Shown: in pieces, positions 32,583-43,700 of the stretch
Layout: each line of letters begins with the position of its first letter
How positions within the stretch are numbered: position 1 is the stretch's first letter
Source: Incurvaria masculella
Lineage: Eukaryota > Arthropoda > Insecta > Lepidoptera > Incurvariidae
Direction: 5' to 3'
NCBI GenBank assembly: GCA_946894095.1
Contig: OX335665.1
Location: 6,086,001-6,150,000, forward strand
Length of the DNA: 64,000 nucleotides
The notes under the pieces: model-generated
Database searches by the model: none
Told to the model about the DNA's origin: nothing
What the model saw: the letters and a program-made list of their open reading frames with translations, nothing else
Made by a program: the position numbers and the translations under genes

Positions 32583-33652
32583 GTGCTCCTCTTACCGCGT
32601 ACGAATAGGGTGTTAATGAACTTATGGTCGAAACCTGTTATTACCTTTACGCAAAAAAATATTGGGAGATATTTTTTTAAGTCGCACAACCAAATGTCGT
32701 CTAATTATCTTGCTGCAAATATGCCACGGAATATCTGGGTAACATTTGACCCATAAGGCTGTTAAACCGGCTTAATCTTCTCATTCTCTGCCACCTTATT
32801 TTAGAAATGAGCTGGAACCCTGTTAGTATATAAATTATTCACACAAACACAATTTTCATCTAATTATTAATGTTAATTGTTGTTTCTTGTTGGAAAGTTA
32901 AGGGCTTTCGCAATGAAGGTGGGTTATCTTTTTTTAGGATTAATGCATTCAGTTGCTTTTGCAGATGGCTGGGGTATTGCGTTTACAGACTCTGTGACTA
33001 TGCCATCATGAAATCATCCATTGGTTTTGGACATTTTCAACACGACTAACCTTTAACAATTTGTACATGCAAGCAGCTGTCACTTTCTTGCGCTGCGTAA
33101 GATTTCAAGTCTTTTATGTTATTAAGGTGTTTATAACTTAGTGAATAACATTATGAAACTACCGCTACTACCTAGACTAACAGCAGCAGGCTTCTGCCGA
33201 TCAACTAGCTTTTCAAATGTATGGAAAATTGAAGAGCGCGCGCAGTGAGCGTGAAGCGAACTAACAGCGAGTTTTGAGTTTGATTTGACAGCTCACGCAC
33301 CTGTGCCAGCAATACGTTGACGTTGCAGTTTACGCCGACTACGCGCTTTCATACAAATCGGTAGTCCAGGTTTGACTTTGACTGGTTAAAAAAAGTTAAA
33401 TCTCAGAATTAATAGTATGAATGGGTTTGAAGTTTTTACGTAACTCTGAGGTTTAGTAAACGCTAATAAAACTTGTCAAATTTACAAATAATTAGCTCCT
33501 AGCTTTAGTGTCCTTTTTGTGTACCACTACAGGTTTACAACTTACGAAAACCTATATTATGCGTAAATAAGCAGAAACTCCGTCCATGAAAGGTAATTTC
33601 CCAAATGTGTTTCTACAGTGACGCTACCATACGGCTTTTTTCTTGCTTGCAG
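32583..33652 (+). other. Intron before the shared terminal exon
   Basis: No coding exon seen. About 33190-33365 is an inverted fragment of the MITE family found complete at 59315-59637. The intron ends in a pyrimidine-rich tract and CTTGCAG at 33652. Confidence 0.6.
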
Positions 33653-33747
33653 TATTCTTCGGGTACAAGCTGTACAAGTCGATCCGCGACAAGCAGGTGA
33701 AGAAAGAAGAGAAGAAGAAACTCAAACAGCTCAAGAAGAAGAAGTGA
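33653..33747 (+). CDS. Shared terminal exon: end of membrane helix and lysine-rich tail
   Basis: After a good acceptor (TTGCTTGCAG) the exon supplies two bases of the junction codon and then FFGYKLYKSIRDKQV, a Lys/Glu-rich stretch and the final LKQLKKKK before TGA (33745-33747). It accepts phase 1 and so fits exons A1, A2 and the A2 duplicates. The C-terminal KKKK has lysines at -3 and -4, the pattern of a di-lysine ER retrieval signal, so a cytosolic tail and ER location are inferred. A possible AATAAA lies at 35623, but the 3' UTR end is uncertain. Confidence 0.8.
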
Positions 33748-33851
33748 TGAAGTGTCGTCTCCCCGGGAAGCGTCCGTGCTCGCAGCCACCATTTTGTTTA
33801 TCTGGATACTTTGTAAAACGAAGGCTAAAACATTGACCTCGTCACAAAATT

Positions 33852-34017
33852 CTAAGGCTGAGATAAATAGTCGTAACCAAAACTAAAACTAACGAAAAGG
33901 AGTACTTTCTTACGTCACTTTGACACATTTTGTATGGACAAAATGTCACTTTTGACACTAGTTAGCATTACTTTCGGTTAGTAATAGTTCCGGATGCGAC
34001 TCTTTATCTCAGCCTTA
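33852..34017. mobile_element. MITE family 3 (GCTGAGATAAATAGTCG ends)
   Basis: TAAGGCTGAGATAAATAGTC at the left is matched by GACTCTTTATCTCAGCCTTA at the right. It is about 166 bp with no coding. Copies recur at 42880-43047 and as a cluster at 43905-44455. Confidence 0.85.
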
Positions 34018-34347
34018 AACTTTATTAATTCTGTAGTCACTGTCCACACGCACAAACTTTTCTCCGATGCTCCAACCAACAGAGCTACGCAGTTGATATG
34101 TCACCCAACTAATTTGTCTCTCACTAGATCAGCACACTATATGTCAACTGATCAAAAGAAGTTAGAACAAAGAATAAGTGAGCGGGATATTTACTGTAAT
34201 AGGTTTTAAATATAGTCAGAACAACAATTCATCTTTCGTCTTTTTAACCTTTTGAAATGAATTTGTAGTTATTTTTTTAGAATTACTGCAAAGTTGTTAC
34301 ACTTACGCCCTAATATAAGTGAATGCAAGTTGGAGTTTTCACCTATA

Positions 34348-34630
34348 TTTGCGTTAATCGTCAAACCCATACAAGTTTTACAAATTGTTTTGGGGTTTTA
34401 CTTCTTCGACCTGTCAAAATCAAACTCGGACTTCCGATTTGTATGAAAACGCGGAGTCGGCGTAAACAGCAATGTCAACGTATATACGTCGAACATGCTT
34501 AAGCTGTCTAATCAAACTCAGCCTCACAAATGTTAGTTTGCTTAACGCTTACTGCGCCCTTAATTTCTCCATACATTTGAAAACGCTAACCGATTGGATT
34601 AGCGTAAACGACAATTTAGGTGACACGTCA
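34348..34630. mobile_element. MITE family 4, partial copy
   Basis: It shares with 59315-59637 the blocks TCAAACTCGGACTTCCGATT, TGTATGAAAACGCGGAGT and CAATTTAGGTGACA. The left terminus is degraded. Confidence 0.65.
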
Positions 34631-34880
34631 TACTCTGATGTCCGTTAAGGCGAGACTTGCAAAAAAAGATTAATTTTGTGGAAAGTTTGTGTCTGTGGTT
34701 AAGAGGATGCCCATATGATACGGGATTAGACCCTCTCTGTGTCTTGTGTCGACTTTTCGTAAATGAAGGCAGCGATATAAATGGTTAGACTGGGCAAAGC
34801 ACATTTTACCAATTTGCCAAAAAGGCAAAATAGTCACTCTCGCGGTAAATAGCATTGTACATATCTACTTTTGTCACTCC

Positions 34881-35158
34881 TAGGCCACCTGACGCCAATG
34901 GAAGCGTGCATCTTAGCAGTAACACGGTTTGACAGCACCAATTTTCGACATTGTCAAATCTTCTCAATATATCAAGGCCATCTGAAGGCAACGGAAGCGT
35001 GCATCTTAGCAGTAACACGGTTTGACACCATAATTTTTTGACAATGTCATATCTTCTCAATTTATCAAGGCCATCTGACGGCAACGGAAGCGTGCATCTT
35101 AGCAGTAACACGGTTTGACAGCACCCATTTTTGACAATGTCATATCTCCCCAATTTAT
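34881..35158. repeat. Three tandem copies of a 92-94 bp unit
   Basis: GGAAGCGTGCATCTTAGCAG followed by TAACACGGTTTGACA recurs three times. Units start at about 34883, 34977 and 35069. The resulting 115-codon minus-strand frame is only the repeat read through and is not a gene. Confidence 0.9.
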
Positions 35159-35670
35159 ATCGCTGACTGAAGGATTACATCGGCAGTAATTGGTTTTAGA
35201 GTTCCTTAGAAAATTGCTCACACGTTTGTTTCGATAGAGCCAACGAGTTTTCCATTAGTGTTAAAACGAGCTGTGTGGACTTGCACAAAAAGATATGTGA
35301 CAGGAGGTAACTTAGTTTTGTTGTTATTTAGGTTTTTTTATTTTATGTTTAAGAAAACTGAAGATATGTATAACAAGTTAATTTTTTACATTCCAGATAT
35401 CATATTACACTTTCAATATTTGAAAAAAAAAAATATTCGAGTTAAATTTGTCAGAAAATATATTTGAAATAGCTTGGCACTTATCCTTGCAAGCGAATAG
35501 ATAAGTTTATTGTTTTCCAGAGGAGTTCGTACTATGAGAGGGACCAGAGTATGAGGATTAAAATGAATGGCAAACTTCATGTGATTTTGATAGGATATCT
35601 AAGTTCATTTATCTGTTGAAATAATAAACATTTTCTAAAATGGTTTTATTTACATTCTGACTTATTATTG

Positions 35671-35718
35671 ACTTTTGTCAGCGTTGTTTGAGCGCTCACA
35701 CAACGCTGACGAAAGTCG
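35671..35718. repeat. Short perfect-stem hairpin
   Basis: GACTTTTGTCAGCGTTGT is followed after about 11 bases by its near-perfect complement ACAACGCTGACGAAAGTC. It may be the remains of a small palindromic element. Confidence 0.75.
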
Positions 35719-35920
35719 GTGTATTTTGACAGTTAATCTTTGCCCGATTATTTAATTGAAACTTCTTTGCCTGTGCGTCTCAAATTTTCAAGTGTGACAA
35801 AAAATTAAGATCACTTGAGGCATAGACTAAGAGGGAGGCATAGATTGCGAACGTCATACCATTGTTGAATAGTGATAATAAACGTCCACAGGTGGCATTG
35901 CAATTCACATTTCAGAGTGT

Positions 35921-36495
35921 TCAGTCTGAGTGCTCACCTAAATGGGCATTTACGGCAAACCGATCGACTGGCGTTTTCCTTAAAAACGTCAAACTCCATA
36001 CAAGTTTTTACTAGATATTCTGTGGTTTTATTTCTTCGAGCTGTCAAAGTCAAACTCGGACTTCCGATTTGTATGAAAACACGTTTGAGTCAGCGTAAAC
36101 GGCAACGTCGACATATTTACGCCAATGTTGAGTAATTTTATGTATTAATGGAGTTGACATTACCGTTATCTCATAAATTTGAGTTTCAGCGACATCTACA
36201 TTTGAAGCATTGTAATCAGATTTTGAAAATAATATGTTAAAGTATTGGTCGTGACATTCTTCGGAAGCAGGACTTTTTCAGATTATTTTCAAAATCTGAT
36301 TACAATGCTTCAAATGTAGATGTCGCTGAAACTCAAATTAACGTTGGGTAAGCTGTCAAATCAAACTCGGACTCGCTAATGTTAGTTCGATTAAAGCCCA
36401 CTGCGGGCTCTTCAATTTATCCATACATTTGAAAATGCCAGTCGATCGGTTTGCCGTAAACGCCAATTTAGGTCACAACAGGGACTACAGGCTCA
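35921..36495. mobile_element. MITE family 4, complete ends, with a nested inverted repeat
   Basis: The ends TCAGTCTGAGTGCTCACCTA and CCAATTTAGGTCACAAC correspond to the termini of 59315-59637. The centre is interrupted at about 36170-36345 by a second palindromic element (arms TTGAGTTTCAGCGACATC... and ...GATGTCGCTGAAACTCAA). Confidence 0.75.
36170..36345. mobile_element. Palindromic MITE nested in family 4
   Basis: The left arm (36178-36232) and right arm (about 36280-36337) are complementary over about 55 bp, including CATTTGAAGCATTGTAATC. A degraded relative lies at about 38500-38560. Confidence 0.8.
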
Positions 36496-38275
36496 GAATA
36501 CATTGAATAGAAACCAATAAATATAATAATAAATTTGAAATCAAGCTTAGTTTAATTATGGTGTACCTAGTTCTGGCAGTGACGGGAGATGGCGCTGGTT
36601 AAATATGTCATAGTACCAACGAAAATAGGCAGTTTTCGGCGAGTTTCGTATGTTAGCTATCTACATTCCTCTTTAATTTATGGCCTAAGCGAACAGAGTT
36701 GAGCCCAATTCAACCACTTGTTAGATACTTTGGACCTTCTCTTACAGTACCACCAACTTAATAATTTACCTATTCATTATAAACAGTGGTGCCGAATTTA
36801 TTTTGGTAAATGTAAGTAATTTGTATTTTTATAGGGATCTTTGTGTTCTGATCTACGGACCTATTATTGCGTTGAAATAGTGAATATTTATTAAGTAATA
36901 AGGACTGTTTTTATTAAATTATTTGAAATCTAATAGTACTACAGCTGTCATTGTGACAGTGGATTATCCTACCATATATTCAATAAAAAATATTTTTATT
37001 TACATACTTTTATTTCACCCAGTTTGGTACCGCTTTCATTAAAAATGAAGTGAGTTCATTCCCAATATAAGTCACAAAGTATTTGGTTACCCTATATGTT
37101 AGTTATTTAAGAAGTTTTCTTATTTAAACATATTTTGCCTTACACCTGCCTGGCCACAACAAATATTTTCAAAAAAAAATTTGTTGATTCGATTAAATTT
37201 TATATCTCATTGAATTTCAATTGAAAGGACACGAGAGAAAGGCTTAGGAATAGGCTTTACCATTAACTTCGAATATGCTTACTTTTTTTGTCATACCACA
37301 GACTTCATACATAACTTGTGAATCTGTGGTTTTACACTGAAGGGTTCATTTAAATTATGAAATAAAACGAATTATAAAATGAAAGGAGTTATTGCAATTT
37401 TTCATAGAAGTTGGTCATTGTAATGTCTTCCTCCCACTCTCCTAAAAGCCATATTCCGTTATCAAATTACCACATTACCTGAGTAACAATAATTAAGTAA
37501 TTTGACATACAGCTGGTGCGGCAGTAGTTTACATGCTTTTGTCAAGAGATGGCGCAACTAGTGCCTATACATTGCGAAATGCATCCGCTTAACAAGTCGC
37601 TATATAAAGACTTCACAACATGCTAGGGATAAAAAGGGTGTTTGCTGCTTTCATAGCACATCTCTGTGGTTCGCCCGCGGAGGTGGGGTATGGCCATCAA
37701 GACATACCCAACACGTAATTTTTGTATTCCTGGGGCAGTTGGCTACCTATGTACCGGCGCCTCCCAAATGAAACGAATGTGCTACAATACAATAAAGAAT
37801 CAACATTCATTGAATTAATTTCATTCATACATTTAATTTATATTAGTATATACGGTATTAGCTAGACGTCCAGTAACGTTCTATTTTTAATTATGGTATT
37901 AGCTAGACATCCAGTATTTTTTTTATTAATAATCAAGTCCTGAAATTATGGGCATGTTTTTTGACTAGACCTTTAATGGAAAAGAAAACTGCTTATTAAT
38001 CTCGACAGGTGGCATCTAGGCGACCTAACCCTAAAATAGCTGTCAAAGCTGTCAGCACACAAAACGAAATGTAAGTGATTTGAAAATGTTATTTCCAAAT
38101 TATCCTAATCAAAAGGTGAAAGAAAATATGACAAAAACATAACCTATAATATTTCGTTTCATACTATGTGAGTTTTTATTTCCATGCGAATACATTTCAA
38201 TGAATATGTTGTACCCGAGAAACCTGGTTACTAAAGATGTACAGAAAATGGTTTGCATTTTTGCTCGGGGCATTT
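36496..38275. other. Non-coding AT-rich stretch, no gene recognised
   Basis: There is a short, more structured part at about 37610-37795 (GC-richer, ending in AATAAAG) that could be the 3' end of a retrotransposed sequence. Otherwise nothing seen. Confidence 0.4.
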
Positions 38276-38496
38276 GGCTCGTAGCCTAGTGGCGCGGGGA
38301 CTGGCCTAGCGTACCAGAGGTTCAATTCCTCGCCCCGACATGCACCACTTTCTTTCTCTTTGTGAGTGCGATGAGTGCATTTCGTCACGAATACGAGCTG
38401 CTCCATGGTTCGAAATCCATGTAAAACTGTAGGTCCCCTTCCCCTACTAGGTGGTAGGGTTTAAGCCCGCCCGGGTTGGTGCCATCGCATTGGATT
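38276..38496 (+). mobile_element. tRNA-derived SINE, 3'-truncated copy
   Basis: It starts GGCTCGTAGCCTAGTGGCGC (A box) with B box GAGGTTCAATTCCTCG and keeps the first half of the body to GCCATCGCATTGGA. Confidence 0.8.
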
Positions 38497-38574
38497 GTGA
38501 TTATTTTCAAAATCGTATTCCAATGCGTCAATATAGATGACGTTGGATAACCTCAAATTAATTAATAAAACATC

Positions 38575-40661
38575 CAACTTTATAAACATTTTATTTATTT
38601 ACTATAATCGTAAATACACAATATGTATATCTTTTGGCCTTAAAGTAATATTAGCGGACCTATTTTAATACAATACTCTTCTACAGCTAGAGAAAGACTC
38701 GATACAACAGTGTTTCCAACAACATACCATGTTACAATAATTTATAATAAAGTTTAAAAACAACAGTTCATAATTATTAAAAAAACTCATCAGCAGATTT
38801 AGAAGATCATATTAAATTTTGGTTTTCATGCAAACTGTTACATACAAATGCAGGTATCAAGTTATACAAGGTTGCTGTCATTAAGGTTAAAGAGAATTCT
38901 ATTTACACAATCAGTCGAACGTTCGGGTTCAGCGAAAATTAGTATATTTCAGTCATTTCATGAGTAATTTAAGTTTTGTTTAAGAATAAAAAAAACTTAC
39001 AACATGAAATCTGTATAATTTCCATTTAAAATAATTAATAACATATCCTGAAGTTCCTCAATATTTTTATCATTATCACAGAAATGTCTTGAGGTCTTCA
39101 AATTCGAGCCTAACAGGTTATGGTCCCATTAAAATTAATTTTGTTATATAAAAAACTATGTAATTTCTGCCAGATATAATTTTAGCCTAAAATATCAAGG
39201 GGGCGTATACGCCCCGTGGCGCCATCTACTATGACTCGCACACCCTCTTAATACAAAAACAAATTCAAGTTCAAATCATTTCAGCTTTAAGGCTATTAGG
39301 AAATCACTTTGCTAACATATTTACTAACATTATATAATCAGATTCATGCCAGATTACGAGTTGTATATACCGATCAGACAATAAGTATGTATAAATATAT
39401 TTATTTTGTAAAATCTAATAGTATAATTACATTGCTCATTTATTAAAAACTATCGTATAATAAGGCACGTAACTTCTCTACTCTGGAATGACATTTGAGC
39501 ATATAAGATTTAACTAACCTAAAAATGTGTACATTTTACTCCCAGATCCACGAATTCCCAGTCTGCCACGAGATTCTTTGCTTAGTGGGACTTCATTAAA
39601 AAAAATCAGTTGCCTGCAATCAAGTAAGTGTAAATCCAGCCTACTTATTAATTTGATGACACTTTTGATGATATGTTTCGACTAAAATTGTTTTCACTGT
39701 AAACATTTTTAGATAAAAAAATATTATTTTTCGCTCTTTCGATGTCAACAAGGCACAACTATGTACCAGCACAACTGACAAGGTGCGATCACACATAACA
39801 TAAACGTAACGAAAGTAAAAAAAACCTGAAAACCCTATTGGAGTGCTAAATATACTTCCAATGTTTAAAAAGCAATCCCCATTGCTTTAGTTTCTATTTA
39901 TGAGCAATATTTGTGCCTAAATTTTTTTGGTATTACCAACCACATAGTTTTGTTCGACAACTTTTGTACATATACCTACAAAAGGGTACAGTAGGAGACA
40001 GTTTCGGTAGAACGTTAAAATTAACAAATTTAAACTTTAATTTGTTTTTAACAATAATCTATCTTTGAGTTGGGTATGGTTGTAAAAGTGTTCCACCCAT
40101 ACAACATTTCTTGTAAAGAACACACAAAAAGTGATGACTAGTCACTATATAAATATTAAACATAGATATTACTTTTCTTGTAATATTCATTGGAAGTTTG
40201 AAAACGATTTGCCCGCTGCAGCTATGACTATAATTAATTAGTGCCTCAAAATCAATTTTTTTGTGGAGTTTACAAGAAACTTTGTATAGGCCAAACGCAT
40301 TTGGAACCATCTTAAATCAATAATCGCTAAAGACAACCATTTCAACAGTTCATATTTTCCTATAATCGGAAGTGCATAATTTGATCTGCCTCCTACTGTA
40401 AAAGTTGTGCGTTATAGAACCTTCTCACAAACTTAAAAAAAAAAAACATCCAATAAATTTACACCCCGCGTCGAATGAAGCTACCTAACAGTGTGAATGC
40501 ACCTTCATGTCGGCCATCTTGGATTCATGTGCTCTAGCTTTTCAACCGCCGTCAGTGGCGCCGAGTGTCACGTCACTTCCAAAATGGCGATCGCTAAGCG
40601 TGAGAGCTGCGTGCTTACAGTTGGCGTATCCCTGTTGTATTAACTATCAGATTGACATATT
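38575..40661 (-). other. Probable 3' UTR of ced-6
   Basis: This is AT-rich sequence immediately after the ced-6 stop codon with no coding frames. On the minus strand AATAAA motifs occur near 38592-38603, followed by a GT/T-rich stretch, a plausible poly(A) site about 2 kb after the stop. It includes a degraded terminus related to the 5709 MITE (about 39198-39243). The UTR boundary is inferred, and a nearer poly(A) site may exist. Confidence 0.4.
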
Positions 40662-40739
40662 TCAGTGTTTCTTCAGTGGGTCGAGATTGTCGATGCTAAA
40701 GTCATCATTGCCGAAGGTGATCCCTCTGCTGAAACCATC
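40662..40739 (-). CDS. ced-6: ced-6 terminal coding exon
   Basis: The acceptor CCCCAG lies just above 40739 and the stop TGA is at 40664-40662. The exon encodes DGFSRGITFGNDDF, then IDNLDPLKKH, the conserved C-terminus of the GULP/Ced-6 family. It enters in phase 0, matching the previous exon. It was too short to appear as an obvious open frame and was found by its family signature. A dispersed repeat (40791-41090) begins only about 50 bp upstream of the acceptor. Confidence 0.9.
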   Translation of the reverse strand, partial: DGFSRGITFGNDDFSIDNLDPLKKH

Positions 40740-43700
40740 CTGGGGACAAAGAGGAACATTTCAATAACACATTGGTACCGAAACTTTTAATTTTTAGGAT
40801 CCCATACCTAGAGGGTGCCAATGGAACCCTATTACTAAGCCTCCGCTGTCCGTCCGTCAGTCCGTCTGTCACAGGGCTGTATCTCATGAACCGTAATAGG
40901 TAGGCAGTTAAAAAAATTCCCAAAGTGTGTATTTATTGTGTCGCTAGAACAACAAATATATAAAATTAAAAAATATTAAAAAATTAAGGGGGGCCCATTA
41001 CAAAAAAACCTAATTTTTTTATGTTAAATCTAGTAAGATGGCATGGAACCTTTCGTGTGCGAGTCCAACTCGCACTTGGCCGTTTTTTTTAAATACGCTA
41101 CTACCATACAACAATCTTAAAATATGGTCATTTAAGTTGTAAAAAATTCTACATGCTGACACAATCAATCGAACATTATTGTTTAACGAATTTAAGTTTG
41201 TTTGAGAATAAAGAAGACAGGATTGACAAAAATACAACTTTTACAATTACAATTTTATTTTTATATTTTACAACTGACGATCCCGGCTCCGTTCGCATCA
41301 GTTTAGTTTTGGACATATTTTTTATGCAAATATGTAAGAAAATATTCAGACAGAAAGTAGTGCATGGACGGGGATTTGAACTGATGACCTCTGGCATGCG
41401 AGGCCAGAAGTCCACGCGCCCCCGTCGATATTAACCACCAATGCGGTTGTTAAAAACAAGACACCCACCTTCATTTCATTTACCCGCTTGTCAAGGAACC
41501 CGCAAAAACTACTGTCCAGCGGCACGGTCTGACGCTCGAACCCGTTCATCCCGGTCCCGTTGCTCCCGAATCCATTGCCCATTGCGGGGTAACCTTTAAT
41601 TGAAAAATTCAGAATCGTGAATGGATGTTACATACAGTCAAGTGTGATGGGGAAGAAATTATTATATATCATGAAAGGTGGCGTCTAAGCGAGCACACCT
41701 AAAATATCTGACAAAGCTGTCAGATACCATACAATGCAATTTAAATAAGAATAGGACAGGGCTCGTGACTAACTTCACTCGAATTTTCGCGGGAAAGTAC
41801 GGTCGGCATGACTGCACGGGTTTACACGGGAAACATTTGCTTCAATATCAAAGGAGGCCTAACGTTTTTTCCATCCATCATAATTGACGTTCGATCCAGT
41901 ATGTGCGTCTACATGCTTTTGCGTTTCCTTGTCTTGTACTGGCTCTGGTTTGCCGTGACTGCGACACTAGACAACAATACAGGAATCTACACAATAGGAT
42001 TACATTAAGTGCTTGTCACAGAATAAATAGTTAAACGAGTAGGGGAGCTGTTATTTGCTATCTGTGTTTTTCTCTTTTCTGTGTATTCGTTATTATGTGT
42101 TAGTTTGAGTAAGTGTCTTCAAAAGTGCGTCAGTTGCATTGTTTTATTTGTTAATTTTGTTTGTTATCGCATTGTAGTTAAAACAAATTATTTTTTCAAA
42201 ATGTTTATTATATATTTTTTGTGGAAACTTTTTTTGTATTTTGTACTGAAGTTTGTGAAGTGAAGTGAGGGTTTTACCAGTTTGACATTCAAAATGGCGG
42301 TGATCTGTAATTTTAATTTCATAGGTTGAATAAACACAATATTCAAATCTATTCTGTATTATTTTTTAAGTTATTGGACAGGTTGACAGATATTTTAGGT
42401 TAGCTTGCTTCGACCCCATTATTCTTCAAAAATCCCATTCTGTGAGTGTACTACCACAGAATAAGTAGTAGTACACTACGGCAAAGACAATTTTGAATCA
42501 TAATATAATTTATTTTATATTCTGACAATTAGTACTTTATTTGATTAAACTTATTTAGTTATTTGAATAATCATAAAAAATAGATTTCAATACTGCATTA
42601 GGTTTGAGTTCAGTTTCATTTTCATTATTTACTCCATTAGATGTATATTACACACTCGTATTCGTCATTTTTTTCCCGTCGGTTCGATTACTTCTGGCGA
42701 AGAAGGGCCGACAAGAAACTTTGTCAGGTTGGTCATCATGTCCAGTCACATAAAAAAAAAAACTCTTATTTTAGCCTCTTGCTATGGACTAGATTTCGAC
42801 GACTCCAAGTGTTCCTTATGGATGAATAATATACAATACGGTATGTTAATATAGGGATAAATCGAAAAACTATTAAATCTAAGGCTGAGATAAATAGTCG
42901 CAACAGAAACTAAGACTAACGAAAAGTAGTACTTTGTGACGTCGCTTTGGCACATTTTGTATGGACGAAATCTCAAAGTATTGCAAAGTGACGTCACAAA
43001 GTATTACTTTTCGTTAGTTTCTGTTACGACTATTTATCTCAGTCTTAGACAAGAGATTCTACTAGGCACAAAACATGATCTGATGAGAGATTTGAGATAA
43101 ATTCTGTTACAATCGGTACGTAAAATTTCCCATACGTGAATATATTTACCATTTCCGTTGCCGAAGCGTTGCGTCTCAAACGGATCATACCCGGCCAGCC
43201 CGTTCGTGAACGACGTGTTGGTCGTGTTGAACACGGAGTTGCCAATGTTGAAATCGCTGATATCGTAGTTGGGCGCTTTCGAGTTGATGTTGAACGCGTG
43301 TTGAATATTCTGAATGTTATGTTGGGGCGCCGGCGGGCTCGGCAGGGAGAAGGGCGTGGAGCCGAACAGGTCGCTGCCGCCATTTTGGTTTTGGGGCGGC
43401 GTCTGCGGTTGGTTCGGCAGCTGCCGCTTGGAGGTCTTTGGTGGGGGCGCCACTGTAAAGGGAATGTCGTAATGAGATTTCTTCAACAAGTGACTATTAG
43501 ATGATTGAAGATAGCCTCTACTCGCTTGTTTGCCAATAGGGGCTATATGGCACCAATATATCTAAAGTTGGAAAATATTGAATTATAGCTATGGTATTGA
43601 TTAATAAGTAATTATTAAATTTTAATTAGATGTTAACCTTATTTTGTGACGAAAATAGAGCAGGCAAATTGTATATTTTTAATATGTTCTAGTGTGTAAT

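Noticed and set aside
34806..35153. 115-codon minus-strand frame with repeated RCTLPLPSDGL
   Set aside because: It is the 92-94 bp tandem repeat read through; no independent evidence of coding.
43136..43504. 122-codon plus-strand frame opposite the ced-6 303-bp exon
   Set aside because: It is a shadow of the real exon on the opposite strand.
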